The position numbers and the translations under genes are program-made. Shown in pieces: positions 51,909 to 59,802 of a stretch of DNA of 64,000 nucleotides. Location: positions 202,620 to 266,619 of the forward strand of contig NZ_BMVL01000010.1 of the NCBI RefSeq assembly GCF_014650695.1, read 5' to 3'. The stretch is from Streptomyces avidinii. Its GTDB lineage: Bacteria; Actinomycetota; Actinomycetes; Streptomycetales; Streptomycetaceae. Every line of letters begins with the position of its first letter. Position 1 is the first letter of the stretch. Below the pieces are notes generated by a model that saw only the letters and a list, made by a program, of their open reading frames with translations, was not told the DNA's origin and made no database searches.

Positions 51909-52970
51909 ATGAACGACGAGTGGCTCATTTACCGCGGGGTGGGCGAGCCCCACGACGGGATCGACGCCCTGCCCGACCCGCCGCCCTGGCGGGACTTCGA
52001 CGGCGGGCCCGTGGCGGAGCCCGGCGGTCCGGCCCGCGTCGCCGACGGCAACGTGGCCCGGCGGCTCGGCGCGCACCGGCAGGCCGCCGAGCTGCACCGC
52101 CCGGAACCGGAGGAGCTGGAGGCCATCAACGCCGCGCTGTACCTGCGGCGGCCGCTGCTCGTGACCGGCTTCCCCGGAACCGGCAAGTCCACGCTCGCGC
52201 ACGCCGTCGCCCACGAGTTGAGGCTGGGGCGGGTGCTGCGCTGGCCGGTGGTGTCGCGGACCGTGCTCCAGGACGGGCTCTACCGGTACGACGCCCTGGC
52301 CCGGCTCCAGGACGTGCAGATCGCCGCGAGCGGCGGCGGCCCGGCCCCGGGCACCCACGGCTCCGGCTCCGAATCCGGCACCGCCGCCGGACCCGCGGCC
52401 GTCCCCGGCATCGGGAAGTACATCCGGCTCGGGCCGCTCGGCACCGCCCTGCTGCCGACCGCCAGGCCCCGCGTCCTGCTCATCGACGAGCTCGACAAGA
52501 GCGACATCGACCTGCCCAACGACCTGCTGAACGTGCTGGAGGAAGGGGAGTTCGCCCTTCCCGAGCTGGAACGGGTCGCCGACACCGAGCCCGAGGTGCA
52601 GGTGCTCACCGACGACGGGACGAAGGTGACCGTCCGCGGCGGCCGCGTCCGCTGCCGGGCCTTCCCGTTCATCATCCTGACCAGCAACGGGGAACGGGAC
52701 TTCCCGGCCGCACTGCTGCGCCGCTGCATCCAGCTCGGACTCGGCCAGCCCGGCGAGAAACGGCTCGCCACCATGGTCCGCGCCCACCTCGGCGAGGAGG
52801 CCGCCCGGCTCGGCGCCGACCTGATCCGCGAGTTCCTCAGCCGCTCCCAGACCGAGCTGGTCGCCGCCGACCAGCTGCTCAACGCCGTCTACCTGACCCA
52901 CTACGCCGCCCCGCCCACCCGGGAGGACCTCGCCGACCTGCTCATCCAGCGCCTCGACCGCCCCAGGTGA
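51909..52970 (+). CDS. MoxR-type AAA+ ATPase
   Basis: 353 residues from the ATG at 51909 with GGGAG in its ribosome site. After 75 polar residues comes the AAA+ domain: Walker A GFPGTGKST (87-95), Walker B LLIDELDKSDIDLPNDLLNVLEEGEF (D193, E194), sensor ILTSNGERDFPAALLRRC near 255-272 with Arg finger. MoxR ATPases act as chaperones with vWA proteins to load metals or remodel partners. Upstream is the protease-VMAP gene (41-base gap) and downstream the vWA gene (6-base gap). A Gly/Ser/Ala insert (about 142-165, GTHGSGSESGTAAGPAA) sits within the domain. Confidence 0.9.
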   Translation: MNDEWLIYRGVGEPHDGIDALPDPPPWRDFDGGPVAEPGGPARVADGNVARRLGAHRQAAELHRPEPEELEAINAALYLRRPLLVTGFPGTGKSTLAHAVAHELRLGRVLRWPVVSRTVLQDGLYRYDALARLQDVQIAASGGGPAPGTHGSGSESGTAAGPAAVPGIGKYIRLGPLGTALLPTARPRVLLIDELDKSDIDLPNDLLNVLEEGEFALPELERVADTEPEVQVLTDDGTKVTVRGGRVRCRAFPFIILTSNGERDFPAALLRRCIQLGLGQPGEKRLATMVRAHLGEEAARLGADLIREFLSRSQTELVAADQLLNAVYLTHYAAPPTREDLADLLIQRLDRPR

Positions 52971-52976
52971 CCGGCC

Positions 52977-55900
52977 GTGTCACCCGCACCCGCCGGAGCA
53001 CCCGGCGTCCGTGAACTGGCCGCCCTGCTGCGCGCCGCCGGACTCGACCCGTCCGCCGAGGAGATCGCCGACGCGCTGTGGCTGGCCGGCCACATCCGCG
53101 GGCCCGTCCGGGCCGCCCCGGGCGGCCGGGGACCGGGCGGTGGCGGCCCGGACACCGCGGCCGCCGAACCGGCCGCCGAGCCCGCCGAGTCCGCACGGGC
53201 GGAGGCGGAGGCCGACGACCCGGTCGGGCTCTACGCCCCCGGGGCGGCCCGCTCCGAGGGCGCCGGCGGGGAACGGCCGGGGGAGTCGCCCGAGGAGTAC
53301 GGAGTGCCCGTGCGGGTGCCCGGGGCCGCCGCGCTGCCCCGCATCCTGGAGGTCCAGCGGGCCCTGCGCGCCCTCCAGCGGCACCGCCCGCCCGGCCCGC
53401 CCACCCGGCTGGTGATCGACGAGACGGCCACCGCCGAGGCCAGCGCCCGCACCCTCGGACTGGTCATCCCGGTGCTCCGGGCGGAGAGCCGGCGCGAGGC
53501 GACCGTACGGCTGGTGATGGACGCGTCCCCGTCGATGGCGGTGTGGCAGGACATGTTCGAGGAACTGCGGTCGGTGTGCGAGCGGTTGGGGGCCTTCCGG
53601 GACGTCCAGGTGCACTACCTGCACCGCCTCACCGACGGCACGGCCGCCCTCGGACGCAGCCCCGCACCCGGCTGCGTCCGCGCCTCCGGACTGCGCTCCG
53701 GAGACCAGCTGCGGGACCCGACCGGCCGGGCCCTGACCATGGTGGTCTCCGACTGCGCCGGGCCGCTGTGGCGCGAGGGCACCGCGCAGCGCCTGCTGTA
53801 CCGCTGGGCCGAGTGCACGCCGTGCGTGGTCGTCCAGCCGCTGCCGCAACGGCTGTGGGGGCGCAGCTGGATGCCCACCGAGCGGGGCACGCTCGCACGG
53901 CTGGAGGGCGGCGGGCAGCAGCTCGCCTTCCGGCCGGACCGGCCGCCGCTGCCCGGGCGGCCCACCGGAGGGCTGACCGTGCCGGTGCTGCCGCCGAGCC
54001 CGACCGCCCTCGGGGCGTGGGCCCGGCTGCTGGCCGGACTCGCCGCCGGACCGGTACCGGCCGAGGTGGGCCGGGTACGGGCCGACCATCCGGCCGCGCC
54101 CCTGCCGCCGCCGCGTGCCGTGCGGCCGCCGCGCGAACTGGTGGCCCGCTTCCGGTCCTCGGCCGCGCCCCGGGCCGTACAGCTCGCCGTGTACCTCTCG
54201 GCGGCGCCGCTCACCCTGCCCGTGATGCGGCTGGTGCAGCGCACGATGCTGCCGGACTCCGAGCCCTCCGACCTGGCGGAGGTGCTGCTGAGCGGGCTGC
54301 TGCGGCGCAGCGTGCCCGGGCACGGGCACTGGTACGAGTTCGTACCCGGGGTGCAGGACGTGCTGTTGGGGCCGCTGGGGCGGGACGAGGCCGCGCTGGT
54401 GCTCAAGCACTGCTCCGAGTACGTCCTGGCCCACTTCGGCCGGGGCGTACGGAACTTCCCCGCGCTCGCCGTCTCCCAGCTGACCGGGGTCCCGCCGGCG
54501 GTCGCCGACCCGGGACCCGAGGACACCGAGCGCCCGCCCGAGGGCCGGCTCCCGCAGGCCTTTGCACAGGTTTCGGCCAAAGTCGTACGGCGCTACCTGC
54601 CCGGGGTGCCCCAGGAGGCCCCGCCGGTACGGGAACCCGCCCCGGCCCCGGTGCCCGCCCGGGCCGGCGCGGTGCGCGCCGCCCGGGACCGGCTCGCGGA
54701 CGCCGACGCCGACGGGGACGGCGGCGCGCGGGCCCTGTACGAGGCCGTGGCGGTGCTCCGGCGCGCGGTGACGGCCCCCGCCGGGCCCGGCGATCCCCCG
54801 GAGGAGGCGGAGACCGAGCTGGCGGGCGCGCTGCTGCGGCTGTGGGCGGCCCAGCGGGACCCGGAGCTCCTGGCCGAGGCGGAACGGGCCGTGACCGGGC
54901 TGCGGACGCCGCAGGCGGGGGCGCTGCTCGGCCGGGTGCTGTACGAGCGGGCGCTGGCCTCCGGACCGGATGCGGAGCTGCTGGCCGCGGCGGACATGGA
55001 GTTCGCGGCGGCGGGCGCCGCGGCCGACCCCGAACTGCGGCGGGACTGCGCGGTGCGGCGGGCCGAGACCCTGATCCGGCTGAGCGTGCTGCGGGACGAG
55101 CCGGGCGCGCTCCGCGAGGCCCGCGCGGCCCTCGAACCCCTGGCGGGCCCGGCCCCCGGCCCGGGTGCAGAAGCAGGCGGCGAAGTCGGCCGGGAAGCCG
55201 GTGGGGAAGCCGGTGGGGTCACCGGTGGGGCCGCCGCCCGCCCGGACCACGGCGGGGCGGGCGGCCCGCGCCCGGCCCCGTACCCCGAGCTGCAACTGGC
55301 CCTGGGCCGGGTCCTGCTGGCCCTGCTGCCCCGCACCGCCGACCCGGCCGAGCGCACGGCCCTCGCCGAACAGGCCGCCGCCCGCCTCGGGGCGGCCCTG
55401 GGCGGCCCACCGGCCGTCCCCGCCCGGCCCGGCCCGGGGGCGGCGCGGGTACGGGTGGAACTGGCCGACGCGCTGCGCCACCTCCCCCGCCGCCTGGAGG
55501 AGGCCGCGGCCCAGCTCGACGCGGCCCTCGCGGAGCCCGGCGGGGACCCGGAGCTGCGGGTGGCCGCCCTGGTGTGCCTGGCCCGGGTGCACCGGGAGCG
55601 GTACGCACGGGATGCCGACCCGGCGGCACTGGAGGACGCCGCCGAGGCGTACGGCCGGGCCCGGCGGCTGATCCCCCGCGATGCGGAGGCCTTCGCGGAA
55701 CTGCTGCCCGAGTGGGGCGACGTGCTCCTGGACCGGGCCCGCGCCGCCGACGGGCGCCGGTTCACCGGGACGGCCGTACGCGTCCTGCGCGAGAGCCGGA
55801 CCGCGGTCCCCCAGTCCGACCCGGGCGCGGCGCACCGGCTGCAGCGGCTGGCCGCCGGGCTCCGGCTGCGGCACGCGTACGAGGGCGACCCGGTGGACCT

Positions 55901-56294
55901 GCGGGAGGCCGAGTACCTGCTGGAGCTGGCGGTCCGGCACAGCCGCAGCCCGCTGGAACAGGCCCGCGCCTGGCGGGACCACGGCGACGTGCAGCAGGAC
56001 ATCCACGGCCACACCCGGGCACTGGACCGCCTCGACCGGGCGGCGGACTCCTACCGGCGGGCCTGGCGGGCCGCGCTGGAGGCCGACGTGGAGGACCGCG
56101 AGGACACCGCGGTCCAGCTGGCCGCCCGGGTACAGCAGTTGCGCGGGGACGTGCTGGAGCGCCTCGCCCGGCCCCGCGCGGCCCTGGACGCGTACCGCTC
56201 GGCGCTGGAGCTGTGGACGCGTACCCGCGAGGGCGCCGCCGGGAGCCCGGAGGCGGTCCGGGCGCGGATCCGGGCCCTGGAGGCCGGGCTCTGA
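52977..56294 (+). CDS. vWA-domain and helical-repeat protein (SAV_2336-like)
   Basis: 1105 residues from the GTG at 52977, 6 bases after MoxR. N-terminal helical head (GVRELAALLRAAGLDPSAEEIADALWLAG), Pro/Ala linker, then a vWA-like domain from about 150 with the metal-site motif DxSxS at D182 (LVMDASPSMAVWQ) and ALTMVVSDCAG. The middle has helical segments, and from about 560 to the end lie Ala/Leu-rich repeats like TPR (EAERAVTGLRTPQAGALLGRVLYERAL; DPAALEDAAEAYGRARRLIP; QARAWRDHGDVQQD-like). It should pair with MoxR as its vWA partner. Large size, no membrane part. Very high GC makes long shadow frames on both strands. Confidence 0.85.
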   Translation: MSPAPAGAPGVRELAALLRAAGLDPSAEEIADALWLAGHIRGPVRAAPGGRGPGGGGPDTAAAEPAAEPAESARAEAEADDPVGLYAPGAARSEGAGGERPGESPEEYGVPVRVPGAAALPRILEVQRALRALQRHRPPGPPTRLVIDETATAEASARTLGLVIPVLRAESRREATVRLVMDASPSMAVWQDMFEELRSVCERLGAFRDVQVHYLHRLTDGTAALGRSPAPGCVRASGLRSGDQLRDPTGRALTMVVSDCAGPLWREGTAQRLLYRWAECTPCVVVQPLPQRLWGRSWMPTERGTLARLEGGGQQLAFRPDRPPLPGRPTGGLTVPVLPPSPTALGAWARLLAGLAAGPVPAEVGRVRADHPAAPLPPPRAVRPPRELVARFRSSAAPRAVQLAVYLSAAPLTLPVMRLVQRTMLPDSEPSDLAEVLLSGLLRRSVPGHGHWYEFVPGVQDVLLGPLGRDEAALVLKHCSEYVLAHFGRGVRNFPALAVSQLTGVPPAVADPGPEDTERPPEGRLPQAFAQVSAKVVRRYLPGVPQEAPPVREPAPAPVPARAGAVRAARDRLADADADGDGGARALYEAVAVLRRAVTAPAGPGDPPEEAETELAGALLRLWAAQRDPELLAEAERAVTGLRTPQAGALLGRVLYERALASGPDAELLAAADMEFAAAGAAADPELRRDCAVRRAETLIRLSVLRDEPGALREARAALEPLAGPAPGPGAEAGGEVGREAGGEAGGVTGGAAARPDHGGAGGPRPAPYPELQLALGRVLLALLPRTADPAERTALAEQAAARLGAALGGPPAVPARPGPGAARVRVELADALRHLPRRLEEAAAQLDAALAEPGGDPELRVAALVCLARVHRERYARDADPAALEDAAEAYGRARRLIPRDAEAFAELLPEWGDVLLDRARAADGRRFTGTAVRVLRESRTAVPQSDPGAAHRLQRLAAGLRLRHAYEGDPVDLREAEYLLELAVRHSRSPLEQARAWRDHGDVQQDIHGHTRALDRLDRAADSYRRAWRAALEADVEDREDTAVQLAARVQQLRGDVLERLARPRAALDAYRSALELWTRTREGAAGSPEAVRARIRALEAGL

Positions 56295-56382
56295 TGCGCC
56301 CGCGACGCCCGCGCCACGGGCGCGGCCCGGGCCGGGGGCCGCCGTTTCCGAGGACCGGTCGGCGGGAAAGGGAAGTGGACCC

Positions 56383-56420
56383 AGGAGTGGACCCAGGAGT
56401 GGACCCAGTGGACCCGGACC
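56383..56420 (+). repeat. Tandem GTGGACCCAGGA repeats
   Basis: The 12-base unit GTGGACCCAGGA occurs at 56383 and 56395, then again shortened as GTGGACCCA and GTGGACCCG up to 56419, just upstream of fxsA. The fxsA ribosome site lies 25 bases further on. Role unknown; it may be replication slippage or a translation spacer. Confidence 0.6.
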
Positions 56421-56456
56421 ATCCGGTGTGCGACGCGACAGGGGGACCGGCGGCAC

Positions 56457-56651
56457 ATGGTGACGAAGCAGCAGGAAGTGGCGGCAACGACACCGGGATG
56501 TCCGGAGCGGTTGCCGGATCTCTCCGGGCTGGACCTGGCGGCGCTGCGCGGGATCGACCATCCCGTACTGGCCCGGGTGATCGAGGGCATGGTAGAGCGG
56601 GTGAACCGTCCGGCGGAGATCCTCAACGCCTTCGACTCCAGCGTGGCCTGA
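56457..56651 (+). CDS. fxsA: FxSxx-COOH-type RiPP precursor
   Basis: 64 residues from the ATG at 56457 (GGGGGA upstream; GTG 56460 is also possible). The leader part reads LPDLSGLDLAALRGIDHPVLARVIEGMVERVNRPAEILNAF and the product ends FDSSVA. FxSxx-COOH precursors end in Phe-x-Ser-x-x; here the Phe-Asp-Ser is followed by three residues, one more than the name demands. The radical SAM maturase FxsB follows 153 bases downstream, the usual order. The peptide probably becomes cross-linked near its C-terminus. Final form and role unknown. Confidence 0.85.
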   Translation: MVTKQQEVAATTPGCPERLPDLSGLDLAALRGIDHPVLARVIEGMVERVNRPAEILNAFDSSVA

Positions 56652-56804
56652 CCGGGCCGCGCCGCGCGGAGCGCGCCTGATCCGCCCCATCTTGAAACCA
56701 AGTTGACCACTTTCCGCCGTTAGCCGGGACGGCCCCCAGGGCAGGGATGGACCGTCCGCCGGGGTGTACCCGGGCGGTGGTGGCCGGGGGAGGGAGACAC
56801 GGCG

Positions 56805-58484
56805 ATGGGGCGAGCGGTCAGGAACGGCTCCCCGCTGCCCGCGCCCGGCAGCCCCGACCCCACCACCCCGCACCGAGACCCCGTGCCCGACGCCCCGGCG
56901 GCGCCCGCGGACGAGGACCAGGCGGTACCCGCGCACCGCGACCCGGCGGCGCAGCACCCGCACCGCGACCCGGTGCCACCCGCACACCTCGAACAGGTGC
57001 CACCCGCGCCCGACGACCCGGCGGGGCAGCACCCGAACCGAAGTCCGGCGGCTCCCGGGCAGCCCGCGCTCCAAGACCCCGCCGTGCAGTACCCCTACGG
57101 TGCCGCGGCGCCGGTCGCGCAGACCCTGCGCCCGGCCCCCGCGCTCCATGACCCCGCCGGGCAGCATCCGCTCCACGACCCCGCCGCGCAGCGGACCCGG
57201 CACGCTCGGCACGCGCCCTGGCCGTACACCCGGCTCGACGTGGCCGCCGCCCGGGCGGCCGGCCACCGGCCCCACCCCGTACGGCAGTTCGTCCTCAAGA
57301 CCCGCAGTCGCTGCAACCTCGCCTGCACCTACTGCTACGTCTACGAGATGGCCGACCAGGGCTGGCGCGACCAGCCGCCCGTCATGACCCCCGCCACCTT
57401 CGCCCGCGCCGCGCAGCGGATCGCCGAGCACGCCGCCGCCCACGACCTGCCCCGCGTCGACCTCGTCCTGCACGGCGGCGAACCGCTGCTCACCGCCCCC
57501 GCACGGCTGGCCGAGCCCGTCGACGCCATACGCACCGCCGTCGCCGAGGCCGCCCCGCACACCCGCGTCACCGCCACCGTCCAGACCAACGGCACCCTGC
57601 TCACCCGCGGCCGCCTCGCCGCCCTCGCCGCCGCCGGGATCCGCGTCGGCGTCAGCCTCGACGGCGGTCTGCCCGCGCACAACACCCGGCGCGTGGACCA
57701 CGCCGGACGCCCCGGCTTCGGGGCCGCCGCCCGCGGCCTGCGACTGCTCGCCCGGCACCCGCAGAGCTACGCCGGGGTGCTCTGCGTCGTCGATCTCGAC
57801 CAGGACCCGGTGGAGACCTACGAGTCCCTGCTCGCCTTCGCCCCGCCCAGCATCGGGCTGCTCCTGCCGCTCGCGAACTGGAGCGACCCGCCCCCCGGCC
57901 ACCACCCGGACCGGACCCCGTACGCCGACTGGCTCCTCGCCGTCTTCGAACGCTGGTGGCACGACGGCGTACGGCGTACCCGGATCCGGCTCTTCGAGGA
58001 GATCATCGCCCTGTTGCTCGGCCTGCCCACCGCCACCGAGACCCTCGGGCTGACGCCCGCCGCCACCGCCGTGATCGAGACCGACGGCTCCATCGAACAG
58101 GCCGACTCCCTGAAATCCGCCTACGAGGGCGCCGCCGCCACCGGTATGACCCTGGACACCCACAGCTTCGACCAGTTCCTCGACCACCCCGGTCTCGCCG
58201 CCCGCCAGCTCGGGCGGGACGCGCTCGCCGCCCCGTGCCGCGCCTGCGAGCTGGTCGAGGTGTGCGGCGGCGGGCACTACCCGCACCGCTACCGCGCCGG
58301 CGAGGGCTTCCGCCAGCCGTCCGTGTACTGCGCCGACCTCCAGCCGCTGATCCGGCACATCGCCGCCGCCGTCGAGCACGCCGTCCGGCACGCCGCCGCC
58401 CAGGCCCCCACCGGTACCCCCAGTACCACCGGTACCCCCGGTACCCCCGGTACCCCCGCCCACCCCCCGGCGGTCGCCTCATGA
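56805..58484 (+). CDS. fxsB: FxsB-type radical SAM/SPASM peptide maturase
   Basis: 559 residues from the ATG at 56805 (GGAGGGAGA ribosome site). The radical SAM core starts near 160 (RQFVLKTRSRCNLACTYCYVYE) with the cluster Cys C170-x3-C174-x2-C177. It goes on to DLVLHGGEPLL and VQTNGTLL. The C-terminal SPASM-like zone has CRACELVEVCGGGHYPHRY and VYCADLQ for auxiliary clusters. Before the core is a 130-residue extension rich in Pro and His with DPAxQHP-like repeats, absent from typical FxsB. It is expected to form a C-C or C-N link in FxsA. It ends with a Thr-Gly-Pro repeat and overlaps the next gene by 4 bases. Confidence 0.93.
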   Translation: MGRAVRNGSPLPAPGSPDPTTPHRDPVPDAPAAPADEDQAVPAHRDPAAQHPHRDPVPPAHLEQVPPAPDDPAGQHPNRSPAAPGQPALQDPAVQYPYGAAAPVAQTLRPAPALHDPAGQHPLHDPAAQRTRHARHAPWPYTRLDVAAARAAGHRPHPVRQFVLKTRSRCNLACTYCYVYEMADQGWRDQPPVMTPATFARAAQRIAEHAAAHDLPRVDLVLHGGEPLLTAPARLAEPVDAIRTAVAEAAPHTRVTATVQTNGTLLTRGRLAALAAAGIRVGVSLDGGLPAHNTRRVDHAGRPGFGAAARGLRLLARHPQSYAGVLCVVDLDQDPVETYESLLAFAPPSIGLLLPLANWSDPPPGHHPDRTPYADWLLAVFERWWHDGVRRTRIRLFEEIIALLLGLPTATETLGLTPAATAVIETDGSIEQADSLKSAYEGAAATGMTLDTHSFDQFLDHPGLAARQLGRDALAAPCRACELVEVCGGGHYPHRYRAGEGFRQPSVYCADLQPLIRHIAAAVEHAVRHAAAQAPTGTPSTTGTPGTPGTPAHPPAVAS

Positions 58485-59740
58485 CCACCACCGCCCTCAC
58501 CGTCTTCACCGTCTCCTCGCCCACCCTGCGCGCCCTCGCCTCCACCGAGCCGTCCATGGAGGGCACCCGCCTGGTCCGCGACGTACGCCGCTCCAAGCGC
58601 CTGCTCCTGCTGCGCGCCGTCCTCGACGCCGCCCCCGGCGGCCGGTCCGGGGAGACCGCCGACCACTGGGCCCTGCTGGAGGAGGCCGAACGGCACGACG
58701 CGGGCGCCGTGCGCGACGTACTGCACTACCCCGCCACCGGGGTGTGGGCCGAGGAGACCCTGCGCCGGCTGCACGCCCCGTGCGGCCCCCCGCCCGACCT
58801 CGGACACCTCGGCGCGCTCGCCGTCGCCGCGGCCCTGCGCGCCGGGATCGCCTTCAGCCACACCCTGCGGCCCCTGCACGGCCGGCTCGTCCTGCCCACC
58901 CTCGGCCTGCTGCGCCCGGACCGCCCCGGCCCGCTCACCCTCACCGCACGCTCCTGGGACCCCGACGACCCCGCGACCGTGCCCCTGCACGTCCTGCCAG
59001 GGGGCCGGACCGCCCTCGACGACCTCGACCCCTACCGGGCGGCCGGCCCGGCGCAGCCCGCCCCGGTCCGCCCCGCCCGCCGGCTCACCCCCAAGGGCCA
59101 CAAGCGGTGGGACACCCAGTGGTCCGGCGCGCTCACCCTGCTCCAGCGCTACGACACCCTCCGCGCGGAGGAGACCGTCCAGCTCCTGCGCTCCGTCGTA
59201 CCGCTGGCCGGCGGCTCCCGCTCCAGCGGTGCCACCCTGCCCGCGGCCGCAGGCTCCGTACTGGCCCGCGCGCAGGCCCCGCCCGCGCTCGCCGCGACCC
59301 TCGTCCACGAGGTCCAGCACGGCAAACTGACCGCCCTCGCCGACGTGCTGACCCTGCACACCGCCGACCACACGCCCCGCCACTGGGCGCCCTGGCGCAG
59401 CGACCCGCGCCCCCTGGAGGGACTGCTGCACGGCGCCTACGCCCACCTGGCCCTGGCCGGGTACTGGCAGCGCGCCGCCCTCTACGGGGCCCGCGGCGCC
59501 TGGGCCCAGCACGCCCGGATCCGCGCCCAGGTGGCGGCGGTCCTGCCCACCCTGCGGGCGCACGAGCGACTCACCGCCGTGGGGCGGGACTTCGCCGACG
59601 CGATGGGCGCCGCCGAGCGCGCCATGGACGACCTCCCCCCGCCCGGTGACCAGCACGCCGCGGCCCGCAGGGCCGTCGACCGCGAACGCCGCGCATGGTG
59701 CGAGGCACACCCCGAACTCGCCCCGTTCGCAGAGGGCTGA
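58481..59740 (+). CDS. HExxH-motif peptide modification protein of the Fxs system
   Basis: 419 residues from the ATG at 58481 (ATGA overlap with fxsB). The motif HEVQH (H276-E277-x2-H280) in TLVHEVQHGKLTAL puts it in the HExxH group found with FxsB; in other strains the domain is fused to the radical SAM protein. Other conserved parts: TLRALASTEPSMEGTRLVRDVRRSKRLLLLRAVLDA at the start, LRAGIAFSHTLRPLHGRLVLPTLGLL, and PRHWAPWRSDPRPLEGLLHGAYAHLALAGYW after the motif. Probably a metal enzyme or protease acting on the matured peptide. Its exact reaction is unknown. Confidence 0.9.
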   Translation: MTTTALTVFTVSSPTLRALASTEPSMEGTRLVRDVRRSKRLLLLRAVLDAAPGGRSGETADHWALLEEAERHDAGAVRDVLHYPATGVWAEETLRRLHAPCGPPPDLGHLGALAVAAALRAGIAFSHTLRPLHGRLVLPTLGLLRPDRPGPLTLTARSWDPDDPATVPLHVLPGGRTALDDLDPYRAAGPAQPAPVRPARRLTPKGHKRWDTQWSGALTLLQRYDTLRAEETVQLLRSVVPLAGGSRSSGATLPAAAGSVLARAQAPPALAATLVHEVQHGKLTALADVLTLHTADHTPRHWAPWRSDPRPLEGLLHGAYAHLALAGYWQRAALYGARGAWAQHARIRAQVAAVLPTLRAHERLTAVGRDFADAMGAAERAMDDLPPPGDQHAAARRAVDRERRAWCEAHPELAPFAEG

Positions 59741-59802
59741 CGGACCGTCCGCTGCGGTACCTTTCAAGCCCGTCCACCGCCCGCATTCAGGGAGACGGCC
59801 GC

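Noticed and set aside
56294..56680. Open frame starting ATG 56294 that runs through fxsA in another frame
   Set aside because: Arg/Gly/Pro-rich with tandem DPGV repeats and no family likeness; the fxsA frame is the one with a recognisable C-terminus.
52980..58463. A 1827-codon open frame on the minus strand, and similar long antisense frames across 1,200-3,750, 4,738-7,000 and 59,764-62,835
   Set aside because: They lie opposite well-supported genes, consist of low-complexity Gly/Arg/Val/Leu-rich sequence, and follow from third-position GC bias; no domains are visible.
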